Positions 6,644 to 12,980 of a stretch of 17,731 nt of DNA are shown one piece after another. The stretch is from positions 1 through 17,731 of the forward strand of contig JAGVUK010000240.1 in the NCBI GenBank assembly GCA_019136335.1. Reading direction: 5' to 3'. Source of the DNA: Methanomicrobiales archaeon (GTDB lineage Archaea; Halobacteriota; Methanomicrobia; Methanomicrobiales; Methanoculleaceae). The notes beneath the pieces are model-generated. The model was not told where the DNA came from. It ran no database searches and worked only from the letters and a program-made list of their open reading frames with translations. The stretch's first letter is position 1; every line of letters begins with the position of its first letter. Position numbers and translations under genes: made by a program.

Positions 6644-7240
6644 GCCTGCCGGTGCGCCAATCCCGCGCCTCATCCAGGCGAATGCTGCAAGCGGCCCCGA
6701 CCTGCTCACCACCAGGGACCCGACGACGAGCGTGCAGGCCCACCCGATGACGGCGCTCATGGGCCACGTTGAAATACCACGCAGGCTCTTTTGCGCCTGC
6801 TGATCCGGGTATGAGCAGCGACGGCGGCGCGGAGGATCGCCTCCTGTACACCCATAGCCGCGCCCCGGAGCACCGCGGCGGCAAGAGCAAGGGCATAATC
6901 CGGAGAAGGGGATGCCGATGGCAAGGGGCGGCACGGAGAAGTGGGTGACGGGGCCGAACCGGTCGTATGCCCGCCCGATCGTGAGGGCCGCGACGGTGTA
7001 GAAGCGCGGGTTCTCTGCTTCCGGGACCGTGCCGGCGGCGGCGAAATGGTAGGTATTGACCGGGGAACGCCGCAGACCCGGCCATGATGAGCGCGGTGAA
7101 GACGGCGTAGGGGAGCAGGGACCCGGGGAGGGTGGTTGCCCGGAAGGCGGGGTCGCCGTCCTCAAGCGACGCTGGTTCGGGCCCGCCGGTGCCGTCCCGG
7201 GTGAGCGCGGCCCTATGGCGCACCCCTGGTGGCTGCCGCA
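6641..7240 (-). pseudogene. Decayed MFS transporter, C-terminal half
   Basis: Minus-strand translation recovers successive major facilitator pieces only by changing frame. Around 7165-7055: ATTLPGSLLPYAVFTALIMAG. Around 7055-6905: NTYHFAAAGTVPEAENPRFY, then LTIGRAYDRFGPVTHF and SVPPLAIGIPFSG, with an internal deletion after FYTVAA. Around 6897-6760: ALALAAAVLRGAAMGVQEAI followed by LRAAVAAH, ending at a stop. Around 6760-6641: MSAVIGWACTLVVGSLVVS running to TAA. IGRAYDRFG and RGAAMGVQEAILRAA are typical of the second half of MFS drug/sugar exporters. At least three frameshifts, one deletion and a missing N-terminal half make it non-functional. Upstream to 7414 no further transporter sequence is seen. 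Confidence 0.75.
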
Positions 7241-7300
7241 GGCCTGATCGGGCGGCCCTTCCGGCGGTGGTGTTGTTGCCGGTCATGGGAGAGCCGCTTG

Positions 7301-7319
7301 ACCTCCCGGCACGGGAGGT
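7301..7319. repeat. Perfect 8-bp inverted repeat, 3-base loop
   Basis: ACCTCCCG (7301-7308), GCA, CGGGAGGT (7312-7319): a short GC-rich hairpin about 95 bases before the 7415 gene. No T run follows it. It could be an old terminator, a regulatory element or chance in GC-rich DNA. Confidence 0.4.
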
Positions 7320-7414
7320 GTGATCCGTTCCGGGGGAAGATGTAATCGTGATGAGCGGCATCTACCTGCCGTGTCACTGCGCCGGGAGAGCGGTCGGCGG
7401 GGAGAAGAACGAAC

Positions 7415-8488
7415 ATGAAGAGCCGGTACTGGATCGCGCTCTCGCTCCTCACGAGCAGCGCGGTTCTCACATGGCTCCTTGTGGTAACCTTCACCCCGGA
7501 GACGCGGACCTACCTCGGGGAAGTCGGCATCGCTGCCCTCCTCCTCGCCCTCGGGTTCCGGGTCGCGGCGATCCTCTGCCGGGTGGCACGGGTCGGGCTC
7601 CTCTGCCGCGGTCTTGGCTATACCGTGCCATTCTGGAGCCTCACGGTCACCCAGTTCCTCTCGCTCTTCGCGGGCTCCATCACCCCCGGCCAGGTGGGCG
7701 GCGAGCCCGTCCGGATCCACCGGCTCACGCGCTCCGGGCTCGCCGTCGGGGACGCCGGCGCTGTCGTCGTCGTGGAGCGGGTGCTGGATCTCGTCGTCCT
7801 CATCATCATCACCCTTGCGGCCCTTCTTGCCCTCCGGCACCTCTGGGGTTACCTTGCCGCCGTTGTTCTCTACCCCGTGGCGGCGTTCCTCATCTTCGTC
7901 CTCGTTCTTATGCTCGCGCTCCTTCTCTTCGTCCGCCGGCCGTTCTTCATGAAGCGGGTGATGGGCGGCATCACCCACCGGGTGCTGGACCGGTGCGGCA
8001 GGAGCCGGCGCTGGCTCCGGTTCTGCCCTGGTACGGATGGTGTGGGATCCCTGATGAATAGACTCGACCACGAGGTTGAGGCCTTTTCCGCAGGTTTCTC
8101 GCGGTTCGTGAGGGCAGGCCGGCGGGCCGCCGCCGGCGCGCTCGCCCTCACCGTCCTCGAATGGACTCTCTACTACTCCACGGCATCAGCCCTGCTCATC
8201 GCTCTCGGGCTGCCGCCGTCCCTGCCGGAGTCGTTCCTCTTTCAGGGGGTCCTCCAGATGGCCGCAGCACTTCCGCTCATCCCCGGATCGGCTGGAATCG
8301 CGGAGATCGGCGCCGCCACGCTGTATCGCAGGATCGTGCCCACCTACCTCCTTGGCCTCTTTGTTGTCCTCTGGCGGCTGATCCTCTACTACCTCAACAT
8401 CCCCCTCGGCCTCCTCGCGGCCGCTCTTGCTGCACGGGAGAAGGGGGACGGAGACGGTGCCGGTCCCCGGCACACCGAAAACCTATAA
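7415..8488 (+). CDS. YbhN/LPG-synthase-like integral membrane protein (UPF0104, COG0392)
   Basis: Polytopic membrane protein of 357 residues related to the transmembrane half of lysylphosphatidylglycerol synthases and YbhN (flippase/transporter-like family). It has about eight hydrophobic segments: near residues 5-27, 40-60, 73-90, 115-140, 145-170, 240-262, 280-300 and 315-340. Family marker regions are SLFAGSITPGQVGGEPVRIH (about 83-102) and LPLIPGSAGIAEIGAATLYR in the C-terminal third, each with the conserved P-G near a membrane re-entry. The catalytic aminoacyl-transferase domain of true MprF is absent, so lipid aminoacylation is not expected. The ATG follows a purine-rich GGGGAGAAG. The substrate is unknown. 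It stands alone: a decayed transporter lies upstream and a separate promoter follows it. Confidence 0.85.
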   Translation: MKSRYWIALSLLTSSAVLTWLLVVTFTPETRTYLGEVGIAALLLALGFRVAAILCRVARVGLLCRGLGYTVPFWSLTVTQFLSLFAGSITPGQVGGEPVRIHRLTRSGLAVGDAGAVVVVERVLDLVVLIIITLAALLALRHLWGYLAAVVLYPVAAFLIFVLVLMLALLLFVRRPFFMKRVMGGITHRVLDRCGRSRRWLRFCPGTDGVGSLMNRLDHEVEAFSAGFSRFVRAGRRAAAGALALTVLEWTLYYSTASALLIALGLPPSLPESFLFQGVLQMAAALPLIPGSAGIAEIGAATLYRRIVPTYLLGLFVVLWRLILYYLNIPLGLLAAALAAREKGDGDGAGPRHTENL

Positions 8489-8500
8489 CCCTTATGAGAC

Positions 8501-8512
8501 CAAAATTTATCA
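8501..8512 (+). promoter_or_regulatory. TATA box for the ACT-Sua5-NTase operon
   Basis: AAAATTTATCAATT is the only AT-rich island in the 100 bases between the membrane protein and the ACT gene. Its centre predicts transcription start near 8525-8533, at or next to the two ATG codons that open the small leader frame. Confidence 0.55.
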
Positions 8513-8524
8513 ATTAACGCAAGT

Positions 8525-8593
8525 ATGATGAAAATTGCCCTGTTCCTGAAACGATCGGAGAACATCGGGATCTCCGGCCGGGGAGGACCATGA
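8525..8593 (+). CDS. Possible 22-codon leader ORF upstream of the ACT-domain gene
   Basis: ATG ATG AAA at 8525 opens a frame reading MMKIALFLKRSENIGISGRG then GP, with its TGA at 8591-8593. That stop overlaps the ATG of the next gene at 8590 as ATGA, the coupling signature used elsewhere in this window. The TATA box at 8501-8512 would start transcription at or just after the first ATG, so the frame would be leaderless, or else simply part of the 5' untranslated region. There is no run of one amino acid as in attenuation peptides. Seen: frame and overlap. Inferred: any translation. It could be chance. Confidence 0.3.
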   Translation: MMKIALFLKRSENIGISGRGGP

Positions 8594-9267
8594 CGACCGA
8601 TACCGATATGTATGCCCTGAGCATCATCACCGAGAACAGGGCCGGCGTGCTGCGCGATGTGGCCACGGTGATGGCAGATTACCGGGCCAACATCCAGATG
8701 ATCCAGCAGTCGATCATCACCACCGGCCTGAACACCGGGAAGGCCTACCTTTACTTCGAGTTTGAGGAGTGCGGGAATCACGGGGAGCTCGTCGCCGACC
8801 TTGCCCGGGTTCCGTCCGTCGTCGACGTCACCATGTATCCGCCGTTCTCCCGGATATTCGGGTCACGGGTGATCATCATCGGCGGTGGTGCGCAGGTGGC
8901 GCAGGTGGCGATGGGGGCCGTGAACGAGGCGGACCGCCATAACATCCGCGGCGAGCGGATATCGGTGGACACAATCCCCCTCGTCGGCGAGCAGACCCTC
9001 GCGCTCGCCGTGGACGCAGTGGCCCGGCTCCCCCGGGCGTCCATCCTGGTGCTTGCCGGGTCGCTGATGGGCGGCGAGGTTTCGCGCGCCGTGGACCGGG
9101 TCCGGCAGGCGGGTATCCCGGTGATCGCCCTCAAGATGGCGGGGAGCGTCCCGCAGCATGCCGACCTGGTCGTGACCGACCCCATCCAGGCCGGTGTCTT
9201 TGCCGTGATGCACGTCAGCGGCAAGGCGGTCTTCGACATCAACCGCGTGCGTGGTCGTGAATTCTGA
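8590..9267 (+). CDS. ACT domain + DUF5612 protein, probable amino-acid-responsive regulator
   Basis: A 225-residue protein. Residues about 5-75 form an ACT domain (MYALSIITENRAGVLRDVAT, VMADYRANIQMIQQSII), a small-ligand-binding fold common in amino-acid-controlled enzymes and regulators. From about 95 onward is a second domain, FGSRVIIIGGGAQVAQVAMG, with IPLVGEQTLALAVDAVARLP, ILVLAGSLMGG and a C-terminal HADLVVTDPIQAGVFAVMHV. This architecture matches methanogen ACT/DUF5612 proteins; the second domain looks Rossmann-like, but its ligand is unknown. GGGAGG at 8581-8586 positions the ATG. Its TGA shares a base with the ATG of the Sua5 gene (TGATG), so the two are likely coupled. No DNA-binding domain is visible, so any control is allosteric or through partners. 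Confidence 0.88.
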   Translation: MTTDTDMYALSIITENRAGVLRDVATVMADYRANIQMIQQSIITTGLNTGKAYLYFEFEECGNHGELVADLARVPSVVDVTMYPPFSRIFGSRVIIIGGGAQVAQVAMGAVNEADRHNIRGERISVDTIPLVGEQTLALAVDAVARLPRASILVLAGSLMGGEVSRAVDRVRQAGIPVIALKMAGSVPQHADLVVTDPIQAGVFAVMHVSGKAVFDINRVRGREF

Positions 9268-9842
9268 TGGATTCCATCGATAGGGCAGTCAGGGTGCTCT
9301 CGCGGGACGGGCTTGTCGTCTATCCCACGGAGACGGTCTACGGTCTCGGGGCGGACGCCCTCTCCGAGGATGCGGTGATGAGGGTTTACGAGGCCAAGAA
9401 CCGCCCGCCTGGAAAACCGATATCGATCGCGGTCTCAGACATGGAGATGCTCACCGCCGTTGCGGTGGTGGACGATGCCGCCCGGGCCTTCATCAGGCGG
9501 TTCCTGCCCGGCCCGGTGACGGTTGTCCTCCCGGCGAAGTCCTGCCTCCCGGAGGTTCTCACCGGCGGCACGGGGCTTATCGGCATCCGGTGGCCCGATC
9601 ACGAGGTCGCCATCGCTATCATCGCGCGGTTCGACTCTCCCATCACCGCCACCAGCGCGAACGTCTCGGACGATATCCCGCCGACCCGGCCCGGGGACGT
9701 CTCTGTCCCGAACGACTACCTGGTCGACGGCGGGGAACTCCCCGGGACGCCGAGCACGGTGGTGGACCTGACCACCCGGCGTATTCTGCGGAAAGGTGCG
9801 GAATGGGAAGCGGTGGAAGCGTTCCTGAAGACCATGCGGTGA
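9267..9842 (+). CDS. sua5: Threonylcarbamoyl-AMP synthase (Sua5/YrdC family)
   Basis: Makes threonylcarbamoyl-AMP from threonine, bicarbonate and ATP, the first step of tRNA t6A synthesis; KEOPS then attaches the group. The 191-residue product is the YrdC catalytic domain only, without the C-terminal Sua5 domain of many archaeal homologues. Motifs: VVYPTETVYGLGADA (about 17-31), YEAKNRPPGKPI (K44, R46, K50, the nucleotide-binding basic cluster), FLPGPVTVVLPA, and TATSANVSDD. The ATG overlaps the stop of the ACT gene, and the nucleotidyltransferase starts 3 bases after its stop, so it is the middle gene of a compact operon. Pcc1, another t6A protein, is encoded at 1666-1908. Confidence 0.95.
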   Translation: MDSIDRAVRVLSRDGLVVYPTETVYGLGADALSEDAVMRVYEAKNRPPGKPISIAVSDMEMLTAVAVVDDAARAFIRRFLPGPVTVVLPAKSCLPEVLTGGTGLIGIRWPDHEVAIAIIARFDSPITATSANVSDDIPPTRPGDVSVPNDYLVDGGELPGTPSTVVDLTTRRILRKGAEWEAVEAFLKTMR

Positions 9843-9845
9843 TCC

Positions 9846-10778
9846 ATGAAACCAGTACGACTCCGTGACTTCATTGAGGACCGCGACGGCTGCATCTATG
9901 CGGTCTCAAACTACGATAACAACGACCGGATCGGGTGCATTCTCCGTTACGTTCCGGAGCTGGACGGGGAACGGACGAGCCTCTCCGGGCACCGGTACCG
10001 GAAATATGACTTCGTCGAGTCATTCGCCTGGATACGGGAACATAAGCCCGAATACCTGAATATGGTCCACCGGGTGCCCCACGGTGACGTGGCCCGGGTA
10101 TACAAGCCTGAGGAGGAGATCGGGCGGGTGACGGCGAGAAACGTCCGGGTGAGAAGGCTCCTCTCCCACTTCAACCTCCCACCGGGCTCGTTCGGGTGCA
10201 CGGGTTCGCTCCTCTGCGGCCTGGAGAATGCCGCCTCGGACATCGATATGGTGGTCTACGGCGACGCCTGGTTCTCGGCCCAGCGCCAGCTCCGGCACCT
10301 TGTGGGAATCGGGGTGATCCCGGTGATGAGCGCCGGGATGTGGCGGAAGGTCTATGAAAAGCGGGTGCCGGAGATACCGTTCGAAGCCTTCGTCCTGCAC
10401 GAGCAGCGGAAATGGAATCGGGGAGAGTTTGAGGGGACCTACTTCGATCTCCTCTACACACGGGACTACGGGAATCTGGACGCGGTCCCTCCGGGTGCGG
10501 GCGAGGTGCTCGGCCGGGCGACGATCGAGGCGACGGTCACCGACGCCTCCCTCTCCTTCGATAGCCCGGCAGTCTACACGGTTGACCACGATGAGATATC
10601 CCGGGTGCTCTCCTTCACCCACACCTACTCGGGGCAGGCGCTTGCAGGCGAGGTCATCGAGGCCCGGGGCGTCGTGGAGCAGCATGGCGACGAGCGGTGG
10701 CTGATCGTCGGGACGACCCGCGAGGCGAAGAGGGAGTATATCATATCAAAGACGCTGCTTGAGAGCGCGGGGTATTGA
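9846..10778 (+). CDS. Predicted nucleotidyltransferase (Pol-beta superfamily, COG2413-like)
   Basis: A 310-residue protein with a minimal nucleotidyltransferase core: GCTGSLLCGLENAASDIDMV (about 117-136), in which G120-S121 and D132-x-D134 are the conserved GS and D-x-D metal ligands of the DNA polymerase beta superfamily. The N-terminal part, LRDFIEDRDGCIYAVSNYDN and RIGCILRYVPELDGER, is a separate strand-rich domain, and the C-terminus (QALAGEVIEARGVVEQHGDE) looks like a small barrel. Not a CCA-adding enzyme or MNT toxin by length and layout. The substrate is unknown. GGTGATCC immediately before the ATG, and 3 bases from the sua5 stop, indicates co-translation with Sua5; a role in RNA or tRNA metabolism is a guess from that context. 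Confidence 0.85.
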   Translation: MKPVRLRDFIEDRDGCIYAVSNYDNNDRIGCILRYVPELDGERTSLSGHRYRKYDFVESFAWIREHKPEYLNMVHRVPHGDVARVYKPEEEIGRVTARNVRVRRLLSHFNLPPGSFGCTGSLLCGLENAASDIDMVVYGDAWFSAQRQLRHLVGIGVIPVMSAGMWRKVYEKRVPEIPFEAFVLHEQRKWNRGEFEGTYFDLLYTRDYGNLDAVPPGAGEVLGRATIEATVTDASLSFDSPAVYTVDHDEISRVLSFTHTYSGQALAGEVIEARGVVEQHGDERWLIVGTTREAKREYIISKTLLESAGY

Positions 10779-10939
10779 CGGTCATCAATTCACGGAGAAG
10801 AGCGCGAAGTTCGAGGGACGGGCGTTGCCGCCCCTCCGCGCCCCTCCCTACCTTTCTGCGTGAGACCTCTCCACCATTCCTGCGCTCCTGAATCGCGCAA
10901 AGATTCCGGGTCTATCCTGCCGCCCTGCAAAACCCGGAC

Positions 10940-11605
10940 CTACCTGAAGAGGTCCGAGAGCCGGCGCGGCCCGGCGGTGCACCGTTCGAGGTGGGGGCAG
11001 CCGTCGCAGGGGGCCCGGAGGGGCCGCGGCGGGATCTCGCCCGCGACAACCCGTTTTGCCGCCCGGATCGCCCGGAGCATCTCCCGCCGGTCCCGGGGCT
11101 GGGGTTCGACGAACCGGCAGGCGCCGTCGGCGACGTACTCGACATAACCACCCGCGACGGCGCGCCCGAGGGTCTCCTTGAGGCAGGCAACGTAGCAGGC
11201 GACCCGGAGCCGGTCGGTGCCGTAGACGCCCGCGCGGGGTGCTGTGCTTGACCGGGCGATGGCGAACGTGCCGTCTTCAAAGACTTTGTCCACCCTTCCG
11301 CGGATGCCGAGCAGGTCGGACTCGACGGCGAGATCGGTCTGGACAGGTCTCTGCCAGGCGGTCTCACGACAGGCGGCGATGCACCCGTCGAGGAGTTCCC
11401 GGGTCTCCGCCGGTGCGTCGGGGAGGACGCAGAGGATCTCCTGCCAGATCTCTTCCGGTTCGAGGAGTTCGCCGAGGTGCGCCGAGACCTGCTTGCAGAC
11501 GGTGTAGCGGGGCGACTCCTCGCGCTCCTCCGATCGCTCGAAGTAGTAGCGCCGGGGACAGATGTGGCAGGCGACGACGCCGGAGACCGGGATGTACTCG
11601 TCCAT
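10940..11605 (-). CDS. Cas4/RecB-like Fe-S protein (PD-(D/E)XK fold), possibly catalytically altered
   Basis: A 221-residue relative of Cas4/Dna2-type RecB nucleases. The N-terminus VSGVVACHICPRRYYFERSE (Cys13, Cys16) and C-terminus CDGCPHLERC (Cys200, 203, 209) supply the cysteines that hold a [4Fe-4S] cluster in Cas4. Between them, GIRGRVDKVFEDG carries the motif-II aspartate, and RLRVACYVACLKE resembles the motif-III helix. The E-x-K expected after the aspartate strand is not present; the place reads TFAIARSSTAPRAGVYGTD. So nuclease activity is doubtful. There is no CRISPR array or other cas gene in the window. A longer frame begins with TTG at 11611; ATG 11605 is preferred. TATA at 11640-11648 on this strand predicts a very short leader. 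Confidence 0.8.
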   Translation of the reverse strand: MDEYIPVSGVVACHICPRRYYFERSEEREESPRYTVCKQVSAHLGELLEPEEIWQEILCVLPDAPAETRELLDGCIAACRETAWQRPVQTDLAVESDLLGIRGRVDKVFEDGTFAIARSSTAPRAGVYGTDRLRVACYVACLKETLGRAVAGGYVEYVADGACRFVEPQPRDRREMLRAIRAAKRVVAGEIPPRPLRAPCDGCPHLERCTAGPRRLSDLFR

Positions 11606-11637
11606 ACGCAATCGGTTGAGGGAGAAATACGTCTTCC

Positions 11638-11648
11638 CTCTTTATATG
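11638..11648 (-). promoter_or_regulatory. TATA box for the Cas4-like gene
   Basis: Minus strand CCATATAAAGAG, centred about 40 bases upstream of the ATG; predicted transcription start near 11618, leaving a leader of roughly a dozen bases with no clear Shine-Dalgarno. Confidence 0.55.
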
Positions 11649-11763
11649 GGGATATCCTCTGCACCGGCGCGGGGTCGCGGCTGCCGTGACGGCCCTCCCC
11701 GGGTCGGGCGGGGGATGCAGCCGGGACCAACCCTTATGCCGGAGCGGGTCACAGAAGGATAGT

Positions 11764-12060
11764 ATGGCTAACCGCGAGATATCGGTCAACATCCCCGGCG
11801 ACCTCGATCCGGTCTACTCGAACCGCATCCAGATCGCCTACAAGGAGGACGAGTTCACGTTCCTCTTCCTGCACGAGATCCCCGGCACGAACCAGGCGCG
11901 GGCGAAGGCGATCGTCTCGATCAGCCCCCGGCACGCAAAGAACCTGGTCGAGGTGCTCGCGAAGAGCGTCGCCGACTACGAGCAGAAGTTCGGCAAGATT
12001 TCAGCCCCGGAGGCAGCCCCGCACCAGGAGAGCAACGTCACCATCCGGGGTTACTCCTGA
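11764..12060 (+). CDS. DUF3467 family small protein
   Basis: A 98-residue protein of unknown function, found in bacteria and archaea. Family pattern seen: an opening strand, PVYSNRIQIAYKEDEFTFLF, then LHEIPG, AKAIVSISPRHAKNLVEVLA and a closing helix KSVADYEQKFGKI. It has no signal peptide, membrane segment or cysteines, and is probably cytosolic. The C-terminal tail is acidic and disordered-looking. The ATG at 11764 follows GAAGGAT; a CCCTTATGCC element near 11730 may be its promoter, giving a short leader. It stands alone between the divergent Cas4-like gene and tRNA-Thr, with T-rich sequence beyond its stop. No function can be assigned from context. Confidence 0.88.
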   Translation: MANREISVNIPGDLDPVYSNRIQIAYKEDEFTFLFLHEIPGTNQARAKAIVSISPRHAKNLVEVLAKSVADYEQKFGKISAPEAAPHQESNVTIRGYS

Positions 12061-12094
12061 ACGGGACCGGGCCGGCGGGACCCCGACAGGTGAT

Positions 12095-12107
12095 ACCTTT
12101 TTAATTC
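12095..12107 (+). promoter_or_regulatory. T-run ending DUF3467 transcript / TATA box of tRNA-Thr
   Basis: CCTTTTTAATTCC lies 27-39 bases before the mature tRNA-Thr 5' end. The T run could terminate the upstream gene, and the TTTTAATT portion is suitably placed as the tRNA promoter. Confidence 0.45.
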
Positions 12108-12133
12108 CGGACGTGTAATGTTATAAGGCAGTT

Positions 12134-12205
12134 GCCGCTGTGGCTTAGTGGTATAGCGGCTGATTCGTAATCAGCAGGCCGGGGGTTCGAATCCCTCCAG
12201 CGGCT
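12134..12205 (+). tRNA. tRNA-Thr (anticodon CGT)
   Basis: Acceptor arm GCCGCTG (12134-12140) pairs with CAGCGGC (12198-12204), discriminator T at 12205. The anticodon stem GCTGA/TCAGC holds loop TTCGTAA, anticodon CGT. The T arm is GGGGG-TTCGAAT-CCCTC. No intron, no encoded CCA. The antisense translation contains the familiar spurious string RWRDSNPRPADYESAAIPLS, a mark of antisense-tRNA frames. A T-rich stretch (TTAATTTTTG) follows immediately and probably terminates it. Confidence 0.97.
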
Positions 12206-12644
12206 TAATTTTTGAGCAGCCACGTTTCCTGGTCGAACACTGTTTTCAGGACCTTTACTGGCCACAATGTTAGCCAAAAACCGGATAATGCCTCCTCGCA
12301 CATTTCTGATACAGGACCATGGCAGACGGCATCGGCACATTGGCAATCCCCCTCTCTCCCTGGCATTGCATTTGTGATACACTTTTCGGCAGGCTACATT
12401 TCATCGGGGGGCCCTCGGCCTGGTCTTCTGTGTTGCCGAGGTGCTCCTCGCCGACTCCGCCGCCGCGAGAATAGGGTGAAGGCCGGCAACACCGCTGTTC
12501 CCGAGGTCGTGCTGTTTCTTTACTGGAGCAGACGCCGGGGACGAGGCTGTATCTGCCCGGGGGGCTTACAATGCATTCTGTTCTCCGACAACGGGGTTGC
12601 TCGAGCCGACTCCCGCGATTCTGCTGAAAGCAGGTCCCAACAGT
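12206..12644. other. Gene-poor tract between tRNA-Thr and the IS relic
   Basis: About 440 bases with no recognisable product on either strand. Composition is visibly less GC-rich and less codon-structured than in flanking genes. Translations in all frames gave nothing I could assign. It probably belongs with the decayed insertion sequence that follows, but its boundary could not be located. Confidence 0.4.
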
Positions 12645-12980
12645 TCAGCACATGCGTCGGGGCAGGATATCCCAATAAAAGCAAGAGTTGTCCAATACGG
12701 CTACAGGCTGTTTACCGGATTTCTGCCCGAACGTATCCATGAGATCACGGGCATCTTCTACCCTTGCGTGCTCCCGGGAGGGGGCGCGGAAGCTGCCATT
12801 GACCGCGAAGATGCCAGAGGTGTTGGCCTGGAGTCTGCTGGTGTTCCTGACCCCGGGCAGCCCCTCAAACGATCACTGCCGCTACGTAACGGCCATTCAT
12901 TGAGGCGCACACTCCTCAAAGAACCGGGTCGCGATGTGTCTACCAACCCGGGAGAGTTTTTTCGACCTTCTTTCAGCGAT
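12645..12980 (-). pseudogene. IS630-family transposase, decayed DDE half
   Basis: In a frame shifted from the N-terminal ORF, the minus strand reads RLIAERRSKK, then RFFEECAPQ (12900-12926; usually FxDExSPQ, so the first catalytic Asp reads Glu), a short stretch with three stops, then SFEGLPGVRNTSRLQANTSG, IFAVNGS, SREHARVEDARDLMD and QPVAVLDN (12687-12710, second catalytic Asp), ending at a stop at 12645-12647. The order and spacing match the DDE_3 domain of IS630/Tc1-like transposases. One stop corresponds to the usual VWSFE tryptophan codon turned to TGA. The C-terminal third with the final Glu was not found. Inactive. Confidence 0.75.

Noticed and set aside
6558..7361. 267-codon minus frame taken as one intact protein
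   Set aside because: Only a part of it (LPYAVFTALIMAG) matches a real family; adjoining MFS pieces lie in other frames, so it is a slice of a pseudogene.
7283..8071. 262-codon minus-strand frame rich in Glu, Pro and Arg
   Set aside because: Shadow of the membrane-protein gene on the opposite strand; low-complexity charged translation is typical of antisense of hydrophobic high-GC codons.
8889..8904. Short tandem GCGCAGGTG / GCGCAGGTG repeat
   Set aside because: In-frame codons for AQVAQVA inside the ACT-DUF5612 gene; ordinary coding sequence.
10940..11605. CRISPR locus suggested by the Cas4-like gene
   Set aside because: No direct repeats with regular spacers and no other cas genes anywhere in the window.
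12101..12382. Minus-strand frame containing RWRDSNPRPADYESAAIPLS
   Set aside because: Antisense of tRNA-Thr; a well-known false protein signature.
12212..12742. 176-codon plus frame after tRNA-Thr
   Set aside because: No ribosome-binding site or recognisable domain, and it overlaps the antisense IS630 relic, which explains the sequence better.
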